Of a stretch of DNA of 64,000 nt, positions 1-8,186 are shown piece by piece (the stretch's first letter is position 1; each line of letters opens with the position of its first letter). Origin of the DNA: Treponema primitia ZAS-2 (lineage in GTDB: Bacteria; Spirochaetota; Spirochaetia; Treponematales; Breznakiellaceae); assembly GCF_000214375.1 (NCBI RefSeq), contig NC_015578.1:2914001-2978000 (forward strand), read 5' to 3'. Under the pieces are notes generated by a model. The model ran no database searches, was not told the DNA's origin, and worked only from the letters and a program-made list of their open reading frames with translations. A program made the translations under genes and the position numbers.

Positions 1-702
1 TACAATATTACTTTTTTCTTCCGTGATGATCCGAACCTTGGCGAACATCCCCGCCTTGAGCTTGGCACCGGGGTTCTCCACATTGACCCGTACCTCCATG
101 GTTCGGGAAGCGGCGTCCACTACCGGGGATATTTCGGTAACACTGCCCCGGAAAACATCTCCGGGCCAGGCGTCCAGGCTAATCTGGCAGGGCTGCCGCA
201 GGGCTATCTTGGAAATAAACCGTTCCGCCACATACAACTTGATCTCCAGGGCATTCCCCCCGGCGATCCGGGCCAATGGCACCGCCTGGCTTATGGTCAT
301 CCCCACCTGGGCGGGCAGGGCGGTGATGGTCCCGGCAATAGGCGCCCGGACTATATTAGCCTGGTAGGTCATCCCGGGCCGGGAAGGGTCAACCGCTGCC
401 ACAGGATCATTCCGGGCAACCCGGTCGCCGACGGACACATAGACCCGGGTTATCTTCCCCGCGGCGTCCGAAAAGGTATCCACCGAGGTACCGGAAACAA
501 TGTCCCCCGAAAGGGCGAGGTAGTCCAGGATTTGCCCCTGAACCGCAAGGGTGGTGTTCACCGCAAATACCGGCACAGCCGGCGCTTCGGCGGCCCCTTT
601 ATTCTGGCCCGGAGAGGCCTTGGCTTGATTGCAGCCCGAAAGAACCGCCCCTATAAGTACTGCCGCAAAAACTCCGGCGGCCCTATGATGTATCCTTTTC
701 AT
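1..702 (-). CDS. RND efflux periplasmic adaptor (membrane fusion protein) lipoprotein, C-terminus outside window
   Basis: The reading frame is open from the ATG at 702 to the window edge, giving 234 residues and no stop. The N-terminus is a lipoprotein signal (LIGAVLSGC, Cys about residue 23). Next comes a biotinyl-lipoyl-like half (DAAGKITRVYVSVGDRVARND), the second hairpin half (VRAPIAGTITALPAQVG) and a beta-barrel segment (EISPVVDAASRTMEVRVNV), the usual order in HlyD/AcrA-type adaptors. The coiled-coil hairpin between the lipoyl halves is very short. The start overlaps the stop of the TolC-like gene by 4 nt (ATGA), so the two are translationally coupled. The inner-membrane RND pump is expected just outside the window. 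The adaptor family is clear, the substrate unknown. Confidence 0.88.
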   Translation of the reverse strand, partial: MKRIHHRAAGVFAAVLIGAVLSGCNQAKASPGQNKGAAEAPAVPVFAVNTTLAVQGQILDYLALSGDIVSGTSVDTFSDAAGKITRVYVSVGDRVARNDPVAAVDPSRPGMTYQANIVRAPIAGTITALPAQVGMTISQAVPLARIAGGNALEIKLYVAERFISKIALRQPCQISLDAWPGDVFRGSVTEISPVVDAASRTMEVRVNVENPGAKLKAGMFAKVRIITEEKSNIV

Positions 703-2159
703 TTGACGCTCCCTGCATCACCCTGGGAATCCGAGCTTCCCTGGGAACTCAGGGTTCCGAAGGGAACCCCTATAGAATATTCCAGGTCAATAAGACCTGT
801 ACGATAGTTAAACTGCTGTTCCAGCATCTGCACCCTGGCCTGACGCCGGGAAAGATCCGCGTTCTGCACCTGCAACAGGTCCTGGAGCCCCGCCTGGAAT
901 GCCTCTAGGGTAAGCCGATAAGTACGCTCCGCCAATTCCACGGTCTGGGACTGGGCCTCTGCGGTAACCTGGGCTTTTTCCAGGGTGAACACAGTATTGT
1001 AGATTTCCAGCTCCGTTCCCCGAATAGCCTGGGCAAGGCCATTGTTCAGGGTGCGCAGGCCATTGTCCACATCCTTAAGCCCCTGGCCCTGCTTGGTAAA
1101 GGGGAAAAGACTGTTCAGGCTCATCCCCAGAGTTATGGAGAAATTCCCCCGGTCCATCCAGTTGTCCCCATCGCCCCAGCTATCCTTCCAGGGGTCTCGG
1201 GTAAAAGTAGGAGTATAAGCCCATGCAAAATTAAGATATGGAGTATGCATCTGTAAAGCCTGGGATTTCCGGGCGCTGGTGGTATAAAGAATACTTTGCC
1301 GCAATTCTATAATATCCGGTTTTCCCCGGGAGGCTTTGGAAATTAAGTCCTTTAGCTCCAAGGAAATATAATTAAGCTCACCCTCCACCGGGACCAGTTC
1401 AAACTGGGTGTCGTAATCCAACCCCAGGGTCATGGCAAAATTTGCCATTAACATCTTCAAGCCGTTTTCCGCCTGATCGATATTGGGCTTCATGTTATCC
1501 CTGGCGACCTGTGCCTGGAGCAGGGTGAGCTGGGGGGCAAGCCCTGCATTGTAATTTGCCCGGGCCATGGTAACCTGCCGTTCCGCAGCGGCATAGCTTT
1601 CCCTAAGGAGGCCGACATTTTCCTGGAGCAAGAGCATCTGGTAGTAGGATTTCCGTATATCCCGTTCCATCTGGGCCTTAGCCTTGGCATAGGTCAGCAA
1701 CCCGGTCTGGTATTCCAGCTTGAAGGTCTTTATCCCTTCTAACAGTGCAAAGCTGAACATAAGGGATGCGGAAAAATTACCCGAGACATTCCACTGGGAC
1801 GCGGAAGGAGAAACCTCGTTGGTCCGCGCCAGGGTCCCCCTCACATCAAACTCCGGAAGGAACTGATTCCACACCAGATCATATTTCCGCTTTTTAGTAT
1901 CCAGGGCGATGCGGGAAGATTCTAGGCTGAGGTTGTTCCGTATGGCCAGTTCCACCGCCTCATCCGGGGTAATGCGCCGGGCCGTCTGAGTTTCGGCTTG
2001 GGCTTCAGTCTGCCCGAAAGCCGCCGCAGCGCAGAGGAAAAAGGCCAAGACCAAACCGGGAGGATACAAATCCCGCACGGCAATGCCTGTGCATTGCCCG
2101 GTTCCGGGAGGGGAATCATGGGACTTCCGGCCCCATGGTCCACGCAGAGAATGTTTCAT
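699..2159 (-). CDS. TolC-family outer-membrane efflux channel
   Basis: This 486-residue protein has two homologous halves rich in long amphipathic helices (around RITPDEAVELAIRNNLSLESSRIAL and, near the C-terminus, a LAERTYRLTLEAFQAGLQDLLQ stretch), as in TolC/OprM channels. The ATG at 2159 is preferred over the in-frame ATG at 2177 because GGAG lies 7 nt before it. The N-terminal ~25 residues are polar, followed by a hydrophobic stretch ending FFLCAAAAFGQ, so the signal peptide is unusually far in. It precedes and overlaps the adaptor gene, and both lie downstream of a double TetR regulator reading the same way. The role is export of toxic or hydrophobic compounds with the adaptor and an unseen pump; the substrate cannot be inferred. 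Confidence 0.87.
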   Translation of the reverse strand: MKHSLRGPWGRKSHDSPPGTGQCTGIAVRDLYPPGLVLAFFLCAAAAFGQTEAQAETQTARRITPDEAVELAIRNNLSLESSRIALDTKKRKYDLVWNQFLPEFDVRGTLARTNEVSPSASQWNVSGNFSASLMFSFALLEGIKTFKLEYQTGLLTYAKAKAQMERDIRKSYYQMLLLQENVGLLRESYAAAERQVTMARANYNAGLAPQLTLLQAQVARDNMKPNIDQAENGLKMLMANFAMTLGLDYDTQFELVPVEGELNYISLELKDLISKASRGKPDIIELRQSILYTTSARKSQALQMHTPYLNFAWAYTPTFTRDPWKDSWGDGDNWMDRGNFSITLGMSLNSLFPFTKQGQGLKDVDNGLRTLNNGLAQAIRGTELEIYNTVFTLEKAQVTAEAQSQTVELAERTYRLTLEAFQAGLQDLLQVQNADLSRRQARVQMLEQQFNYRTGLIDLEYSIGVPFGTLSSQGSSDSQGDAGSVK

Positions 2160-2313
2160 GTTAGACTCCTTCTCCATCGGCCCCGGGAACGTGTTTTACC
2201 ACCGAATCCGCAGGGTCAACCATTATAATAGGCCCGCAATCAGCGCGGCCCTTTACGGCTTCTTGCCGTTTATTAACATATACTTGAATATACTGAATTT
2301 TTTCCATACAACG

Positions 2314-3519
2314 CTACCCTTCTATTCCTAAAACAATAAATTTATATAAAATTCGAAAGCTTATATTACTAACATCCGAAAAAGAGCTTCCCTCTGGCCG
2401 CCTCATCAGGGTATTGACGATAAGAAAGAGCACCCATTGGGCAAAGGGTTCCCCGGTCAGTTCCAGCCCCCCCTCCTCATGCTCCCGGGTAGGGTCTAAT
2501 TGGATATCCGCAAAGATCCGAAAAATCCGGGGGGGCATGGAAATTTCCAGGTCCAGCCGCCGGGTCCTGATCCAATCCAGGGTGATGAGAATCTCCGGCC
2601 GGGATCGCAGGTAATTGGCAATGCCCACAATGGCCAGGTAAAGCTGTTCCTCCGTCACCGCGGACTGGCTTTTTCCCAACTCAGCGTAATTCATGATCCG
2701 GTCAAATTCGGTGAGAAACATCTGGCCAAGCATATCCGCCTTACTCTTAAAGTGGGCATAGAGGCCGCTCTTAGAAATTCCCGATCTCCGGGCAACCATG
2801 TCCATAGTGGCGTTCCATGGCCCGGCCTGGGCTACTGCCCCGGCCACTGACTTGAGCAAACTCTCATTTTCCCCCTCCGGGGGAATCTGATGGCTGCCTG
2901 ACTTTTCTAATTCCTCAAAGTCCATTGCTTCCACCAGCTTTTTATTGAACCCCAGCCCATGGGAAATGATCCCCTCGGCAAAGGAGACAAACTGCTGAAC
3001 CTCCTCCTCCGTAAGATCCTCATGCTTTTCAAACCTGCTTTTATGGAACCAAGCAACCAAAAAGGTTATGGTGCTCACGATCAACTGGGCACGGCTGGGA
3101 TACCCATCCCCAGCCTCAAGGAAAGACCAATACTTCTTTACATCTATTCCCCGGATCGCAAACTGTTTCAGAATATCCATGGCCCGGATATTGTCGCCAT
3201 AGACCTCGATCAGGGAAAAAATGAAGATATACTTATACCGGGCAGTATATTCGGCGATAGTCCGGGCCATGAGGAGTATCCTCTGGTTGTTATCCCGGCT
3301 TTCTCCCGCCTTTTCATAGCTTGCCTTCATATAATTCACATAATGATCGCAATAATACCCGTACATAGCGTCCAGTATGGCGTCCTTGTTTCTAAAATGG
3401 CGGTACAAAGCCGGCTTGGTAACCCCCAGGGCTTGCGCAATTTGAGAAAGGCTGGTAGTTTTATACAACGTCCGGCCCCAGGCCAGAAACGCCGCTTCTA
3501 TAATATCCTGCTTTGTCAT
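2314..3519 (-). CDS. Regulator with two fused TetR-type units
   Basis: The 401-residue protein is about twice the usual TetR length (~190-210). Residues ~1-60 form one TetR DNA-binding domain (QIAQALGVTKPALYRHFRNKDAIL). A second helix-turn-helix appears at ~225-265 (MVARRSGISKSGLYAHFKSKADML), each followed by an all-helical ligand/dimerisation-like region. The sequence is continuous with no internal stop. It is encoded upstream of, and on the same strand as, the TolC/adaptor operon, and a 24-bp palindrome lies 22 bp upstream of its start, so autorepression plus control of the efflux genes is the likely job. It could act as an intramolecular pseudo-dimer. Fold assignment is firm, regulatory targets are inferred. 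Confidence 0.88.
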   Translation of the reverse strand: MTKQDIIEAAFLAWGRTLYKTTSLSQIAQALGVTKPALYRHFRNKDAILDAMYGYYCDHYVNYMKASYEKAGESRDNNQRILLMARTIAEYTARYKYIFIFSLIEVYGDNIRAMDILKQFAIRGIDVKKYWSFLEAGDGYPSRAQLIVSTITFLVAWFHKSRFEKHEDLTEEEVQQFVSFAEGIISHGLGFNKKLVEAMDFEELEKSGSHQIPPEGENESLLKSVAGAVAQAGPWNATMDMVARRSGISKSGLYAHFKSKADMLGQMFLTEFDRIMNYAELGKSQSAVTEEQLYLAIVGIANYLRSRPEILITLDWIRTRRLDLEISMPPRIFRIFADIQLDPTREHEEGGLELTGEPFAQWVLFLIVNTLMRRPEGSSFSDVSNISFRILYKFIVLGIEG

Positions 3520-3540
3520 ATCTTTTTATGGCCCTCCGGT

Positions 3541-3564
3541 ATGTTACCGAACGGTCGTTAACAT
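3541..3564. promoter_or_regulatory. Putative TetR operator palindrome
   Basis: ATGTTA and TAACAT arms enclose CCGAACGGTCGT, itself partly symmetric (CGA..CG.T.CG), an interrupted palindrome typical of TetR operators. It lies 22 bp upstream of the double-TetR start. The right-hand segment TTAACATATAC recurs at 2273-2283 in the leader of the TolC-like gene, as if a half-site were shared by both promoters. Confidence 0.6.
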
Positions 3565-4379
3565 ATACAATAACAAGTTACAAATGAAAAGGCAACAGGG
3601 TGGGGAGGAAAAATCGCTATTCTTAGCTTATTATAGATGTTCTGTGGTAGTGATCGGGGCGGGCGGGAAATACCCTCGCCCCCCTAACCTGTAGAATTCC
3701 CCTCCGTCAGCCCGCTGCGCGGTCTGCTACGGGGAGGAAGGGGGCTTGATGCCTTATTCCAAATAGCGGCCATTATTGAGCCCCACGCCAGGCGGCCTTT
3801 ATTATTTAACAACCTAGCGGTTGCATTTTCAGGCGTCCAGAGACGGGGGGCAAGGGTATTTCCCGCCCGCCCTGGCCTCTGTCCCTGTATATTTACCTTA
3901 AAATCGCGGTTTTTACTCTGGTATGGGGTACCTTGGAACTTTGCTATAATAAGGGGTTAGGGTGGCAGAGAATTTACCCCCGCTCTGTAGAATTCCCCTC
4001 CCTGCCTTTATCCCAATATATTTACCTAAAATTGCGGTTTTTACTCTGGTATGGGTACCTTGGAACTTTGCTATACATAACGGGTTAGGGTGGCAGAGAA
4101 TTTCCCCCCTGCCCTGTAGAATTCTCCTCCCTCCCCGGCCTCTGTCCCTGTATATTTACCAAAAATTGCGGTTTTTACTCTGGTATGGGGTACCTTAAAC
4201 TAGGGTTATACATAACGGGACGGGTTGGGAAATTTTACTCATATTTGCGGCCCTAAAAAAGGGTGATTACGAATGAAGCTGTTAGGAAAAGGAGGGGGCT
4301 CCTTTTCCTGATTCACCTTTGTGTCCCTTCGTGGTGAAATTCTCTCTACTGCTCGGTTTGGGCCTTGGGCCGGCCTACC
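3565..4379. other. 815-bp non-coding region between the double-TetR promoter and the ABC exporter 3' end
   Basis: No convincing gene was found; the only longer reading frame (3962-4198) runs through tandem repeats and translates the repeat itself. The region contains a GC-rich imperfect inverted repeat around 3696-3740 (CCCCTCCGTC ... ACGGGGAGG) and three tandem units (separate entry). Around 4310-4345 there is a segment resembling the dispersed CTTCGTGGTGAAA words that recur beside other genes. Confidence 0.6.
3872..4240. repeat. Three imperfect ~130-bp tandem repeats
   Basis: The core GCGGTTTTTACTCTGG recurs at 3906, 4034 and 4168 (spacing 128 and 134 bp). Flanking blocks repeat in the same order: CTGTATATTTACC, GGTACCTTGGAACTTTGCTATA, GGGTTAGGGTGGCAGAGAA, CTGTAGAATTC. 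The third copy is cut short. The CTGTAGAATTCCCCTCC block also occurs alone at 3690. The units carry no coding signal and their function is unknown. Confidence 0.85.
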
Positions 4380-6251
4380 CTATTCCCCGGCTTCGAACTG
4401 GCTGTTGTAGAGCTCTGCGTAGAAGCCGCTGCGGTTGATAAGGTCACTGTGGGTGCCCTGTTCTACAATGTCACCGTCACGGATAACCAGGATGAGGTCT
4501 GCGTTGCGGATGGTGGAAAGACGGTGGGCTATGACAAAACTGGTTCGCCCGGTCATCAGGTTGTCCATGGCTTTCTGGATCAGTAGTTCTGTGCGAGTAT
4601 CAACGCTGCTGGTGGCTTCATCCAGGATCAGTATCTTGGGGTTCGCCAGTACGGCCCGGGCAATGGTGAGAAGCTGTTTCTGACCCTGGGAAATATTCGC
4701 GGTTTCCTCATTCAAAACCATTTTATAGCCGTCGGGCCAGGTGTGGACAAAATGATCCACCTGGGCTGCCCGGGCGGCCTCTTCCACATCCTCATCCGAG
4801 GCGCCGGGTTTTCCGTAGCGGATATTATCGGCAATGGTCCCGCTGAACAGCCAGGTGTCCTGGAGAACCATACCAAAGAGGGAGCGGAGCTCATCCCGTT
4901 TAAAGGACCTGATATCCTTGCCGTCAATGCGTATGGCCCCGCTGCTCACATCGTAAAACCGCATCAGCAGTTTTACTATCGTCGTCTTGCCTGCCCCGGT
5001 GGGGCCTACAATGGCGATTTTTTGCCCCGGCTCGATGAGCGCGTCAAGGTCCCGGATGACTAATGTTTCAGGATTATACCCAAAGGCCACATGATCAAAC
5101 CATACCTGCCCCCGGCTCCCTTCCACGGACACCGGTTGGATAGAGTCGGGTATCTCCTCTTCTTCGGCGAGGAATTCAAACACCCGCTCTGCCGCAGCGG
5201 CGGTCTGCTGGAGTATGTTGGAAATGTTAGCAATCTGGGTGATGGGCTGGTTGAAGGAATGGACATACTGGATAAATGCCTGAATACCCCCGATGCTTAT
5301 TCCGCCCCGGACCGCCAGAAGGCTCCCCAGGATAACAATGATCACATAGGCAATATTACTGATAAGCATGTTTATGGGCATCAAAAGCCCTGACAGAAAA
5401 TTTGCCCGCCAGGCGGAATGGTACAGGGCATTGTTGTATTCATCAAAGGTGCGGATTGAATCGGCTTCCCCGGAAAAGGCCTTGACCACCGTATGGCTGC
5501 TAAACATCTCTTCGATATGGCCGTTTACATTCCCCAGGTAACGCTGCTGATCCTTAAAATAACCCTGGGAAGAACGGATAATCCAGGCAATAGAGAGGAA
5601 AAACAGGGGGATGACGCAAAGCGCCACCAGGGTGAGCTGCCAGCTGATGGTGAACATCATTATTACTATTCCGATTACCGAAGCTATAGAGCTGATAATC
5701 TGGGTGAGCCCCTGATTCAGGGTCTGGTTCACCGTATCCACATCATTGGTGATCCGGGAGAGTACCTCCCCGTGGGTGGTACCGTCAAAAAACCGAAAAG
5801 GCAAGCGGTGAATTTTCAGGTTAATGTCATCCCGCAGTTTATAGCTTATTTTGTTGCTCACCCCGGACATGACATAGCCCTGGATGTACTGGCAGAAGGC
5901 GCTGAAAGCATATAGGCCTGCGCAGATCAGGATAATCCGGCCTATACGCACAAAATCTATGCCACCAGTCCCCGCAGCCTGGCGCAGAAATCCTGCGGCC
6001 AGCTCGTCGGTGATCATCCCCATGATCCGGGGACCCAGGATCATGAAGGCGGTGGAAATTAAGGCAATGATCCATACAGCAATGAAGGTGGGCAGATGAT
6101 CCTTGAGGTAGCCCATGAGCTGCTTCATGGTGGCCTTGAAATTTTTCGCCTTCTCTCCCCGCATCATGGCCCTGGGCCCTCCCCTGCCCATGGGCCCCCG
6201 CCCGGGTCCCATAAGGCCCGGACCCCTGCGTGGCAATCCGCGGTCGCTCAT
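4380..6251 (-). CDS. ABC exporter half-transporter, subunit with the catalytic Walker B glutamate
   Basis: The 623-residue protein fuses a transmembrane domain (~50-345) to a nucleotide-binding domain. Motifs are Walker A GPTGAGKT (~416-423), a degenerate signature ISQGQ (~520-524) instead of LSGGQ, Walker B LILDE with catalytic Glu (~540-545), and H-loop IAHR (~575). The first ~35 residues are Gly/Arg/Pro-rich and cytoplasmic. It overlaps the upstream partner gene by 4 nt. The pattern matches the consensus-Walker subunit of heterodimeric exporters such as TM288/LmrD: its Walker motifs pair with the partner's intact signature. The substrate (drug, lipid or peptide) is unknown. It is not a lone MsbA, because the partner carries complementary degeneracies. 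Confidence 0.92.
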   Translation of the reverse strand: MSDRGLPRRGPGLMGPGRGPMGRGGPRAMMRGEKAKNFKATMKQLMGYLKDHLPTFIAVWIIALISTAFMILGPRIMGMITDELAAGFLRQAAGTGGIDFVRIGRIILICAGLYAFSAFCQYIQGYVMSGVSNKISYKLRDDINLKIHRLPFRFFDGTTHGEVLSRITNDVDTVNQTLNQGLTQIISSIASVIGIVIMMFTISWQLTLVALCVIPLFFLSIAWIIRSSQGYFKDQQRYLGNVNGHIEEMFSSHTVVKAFSGEADSIRTFDEYNNALYHSAWRANFLSGLLMPINMLISNIAYVIIVILGSLLAVRGGISIGGIQAFIQYVHSFNQPITQIANISNILQQTAAAAERVFEFLAEEEEIPDSIQPVSVEGSRGQVWFDHVAFGYNPETLVIRDLDALIEPGQKIAIVGPTGAGKTTIVKLLMRFYDVSSGAIRIDGKDIRSFKRDELRSLFGMVLQDTWLFSGTIADNIRYGKPGASDEDVEEAARAAQVDHFVHTWPDGYKMVLNEETANISQGQKQLLTIARAVLANPKILILDEATSSVDTRTELLIQKAMDNLMTGRTSFVIAHRLSTIRNADLILVIRDGDIVEQGTHSDLINRSGFYAELYNSQFEAGE

Positions 6252-7987
6252 GCTAATTCCTCCATGGCAAGCTGGGATGAGGCAATTTCATAATACGCCG
6301 GGCAGCTTTTAAGGAGCTCCCGGTGGGTACCCCTGCCAATAATCTGCCCCTTATCCATCACCAGGATCTGCTCGGCCTGCATGATGGTCCCCACCCGCTG
6401 GGCGATCACAATCCGGGTGACGCCCTGCCGTTTTTCCCGGAGGGCCCTGCGGAGCTGAGCATCGGTCTTAAAGTCCAGCGCAGAAAAACTGTCGTCAAAG
6501 ATGAGTATCTCCGGTTCTTTAACCAGGGCCCGGGCAATGGACAGCCGCTGCTTTTGGCCGCCGGAAACATTGGCTCCCCCCTGAGCCAGGGCCGCCTCGA
6601 ACTGTTCCGGTTTTTCGCCGATAAATTCCCAGGCCTGGGCGATTTCCGCAGCCTCCCGTATCTCCGCCTCGGCGGCTTCCTTTTTTCCGTATTTCATATT
6701 GAAGCCAATAGTCCCCGAAAGGAGCACGCTTCGCTGGGGCACATAGCCGATTTTACTTCGTAAATTTTGCTGGGCAAGCTTCCGGATATCCACCCCGCCC
6801 ACGGTAATGGCCCCCTCTGTCACATCGTAGAAGCGCAGGATGAGGCTGGCGACGGTGGACTTCCCGGAACCTGTGGAACCGATGATAGCCGTGGTGAGGC
6901 CGCTTTCCGCAGTAAAACTGATATCCCTCAGGGCATCCGTATCCGCACCGGGGTAGCGGAAGGAAACATGATCAAACACCACCTGCCCCCTGGCATTCCC
7001 GGGAAAACTCCGGGGATCTTCGGGATCACGGATGGACAGCTCAGAGTCCAGTACTTCTGCGATACGATCCGCCGAAACCGCCGTCCGGGGGATGATCATA
7101 AACATCATGGAAAGCATGAGGAAGGACATGATTATATGGGTGGTATATTGCATAAAGGCCATCATATCCCCGATCTCCATGGACATGGCCGCCACCTGAT
7201 GGGTCCCCACCCAGAGTATGAGCAGGGTAACCCCGTTCATGATCATGGTCATCACCGGGCCCATGAAAATCATAACCCGGTTCACAAAGAGGTTTACCCT
7301 AGCGAGCTCCGTATTGACCCCATCAAACCGGGCTTTTTCATACTTCTGGGTCCCGAAGGCCCGGATGACCATGAGACCATTCAGGGTTTCCCGGACCGTG
7401 CGGTTCAGTTTGTCCACCAGGGCCTGGATGATCTTGAATTTGGGGGTAGCGATGGACATGATTACCATCACCAGACTGAGCAGGACAATCACCGCCAGGG
7501 CTATCATCCAGCTCATGCTGACCGAGGTCCGCAGGGCCATGATCACCCCCCCGATGCCCATTATTGGGGCAAAACAGATCAGCCGTATGCCCATGCCCAG
7601 AAGTATCTGGACCTGGGTGATATCGTTGGTACACCGGGTGATGAGGGATGCGGTAGAAAAGGCGTCAAATTCTTTGCTTGAGAAGCTCTCGACCTTGGTG
7701 AACACATCGTGCCGCAGGTTCCGGGCCACCCCGGCGGCAATCCGGGTTGAAAGAAACCCCACCGCAACCGATGCAGAGCCGCTTAGCAGGGTTATCCCCA
7801 GCATAAAAATTCCGGTTCTGATAATAAAAGCCATTGAGTCCGGATCCCGGTGGATCAAGCCCCGGTTAACGATCTGGGACATGAGGTAAGGAAGGTTGAG
7901 ATTGCACATAGCCTGGATAAAAAGGGCTACCAAGGCTATGACCAAGGTCAAAAGAAAGGGCTTTAGATATTTTGCCAGCTTGACCAT
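6248..7987 (-). CDS. ABC exporter half-transporter, subunit with degenerate ATP site
   Basis: The 579-residue protein has a transmembrane domain (~1-300) and a nucleotide-binding domain with Walker A GSTGSGKS (~370-377) and intact signature VSGGQ (~474-478). Walker B ends in FDD, with Asp where the catalytic Glu should be, and the H-loop His is replaced by Gln (IAQR, ~529). These two substitutions are the hallmark of the degenerate subunit in TM287/288-type heterodimers. It is first in a two-gene operon (ATGA overlap with the partner). No ribosome-binding site precedes the ATG; a -10-like TACTAT ends 6 nt upstream, suggesting a leaderless transcript. Confidence 0.92.
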   Translation of the reverse strand: MVKLAKYLKPFLLTLVIALVALFIQAMCNLNLPYLMSQIVNRGLIHRDPDSMAFIIRTGIFMLGITLLSGSASVAVGFLSTRIAAGVARNLRHDVFTKVESFSSKEFDAFSTASLITRCTNDITQVQILLGMGIRLICFAPIMGIGGVIMALRTSVSMSWMIALAVIVLLSLVMVIMSIATPKFKIIQALVDKLNRTVRETLNGLMVIRAFGTQKYEKARFDGVNTELARVNLFVNRVMIFMGPVMTMIMNGVTLLILWVGTHQVAAMSMEIGDMMAFMQYTTHIIMSFLMLSMMFMIIPRTAVSADRIAEVLDSELSIRDPEDPRSFPGNARGQVVFDHVSFRYPGADTDALRDISFTAESGLTTAIIGSTGSGKSTVASLILRFYDVTEGAITVGGVDIRKLAQQNLRSKIGYVPQRSVLLSGTIGFNMKYGKKEAAEAEIREAAEIAQAWEFIGEKPEQFEAALAQGGANVSGGQKQRLSIARALVKEPEILIFDDSFSALDFKTDAQLRRALREKRQGVTRIVIAQRVGTIMQAEQILVMDKGQIIGRGTHRELLKSCPAYYEIASSQLAMEELA

Positions 7988-7993
7988 TCGTGT

Positions 7994-8022
7994 ATAGTAT
8001 TACGGAACCCCCGGCAGGGCAA
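7994..8022 (-). promoter_or_regulatory. Promoter for the ABC exporter, leaderless arrangement
   Basis: On the minus strand, TTGCCC (8022-8017), a 17-bp spacer and TACTAT (7999-7994) are followed by only 6 nt before the ATG at 7987. Transcription would begin at or next to the start codon. No Shine-Dalgarno sequence is present. Confidence 0.5.
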
Positions 8023-8070
8023 GCGGATAATGCAGGATTAGCAAAAAGTCTCACCGCCACCCATGCCCCT

Positions 8071-8099
8071 TTGACAGGGAGCTAAAATAATGGTAAAGT
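8071..8099 (+). promoter_or_regulatory. Promoter for the oligopeptide transporter operon
   Basis: TTGACA (8071-8076), a 17-bp spacer and TAAAGT (8094-8099) lie 87 bp upstream of the binding-protein start. It is the best -35 in the intergenic region. Confidence 0.55.
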
Positions 8100-8112
8100 T
8101 CGCTGTCTTAAT

Positions 8113-8150
8113 GAGGAAATCCTTAAAAACTGAAGTGTTGAGGGATCCTC
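8113..8150. repeat. Degenerate CTAAAAAC-type hairpin in the leader of the peptide-binding protein
   Basis: Left arm GAGGAAATCCTTAAAAACT and right arm AGTGTTGAGGGATCCTC resemble the family of hairpins found at 16217, 21237, 29401 and 29481, but with several unpaired bases. It lies in the 5' leader rather than at a gene end, so membership is tentative. Confidence 0.3.
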
Positions 8151-8186
8151 TTAAGGCTTATTTTGTTTTTTAAAATGGAGGAAAAA

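Noticed and set aside
3962-4198. 78-residue open frame in the tandem-repeat region
   Set aside because: It translates the non-coding repeat twice, has no ribosome-binding site and ends in the third repeat.
6767-7681. 304-residue plus-strand frame opposite the ABC exporter
   Set aside because: His/Gly/Pro-rich antisense shadow of a clear exporter gene with all ABC motifs on the minus strand.
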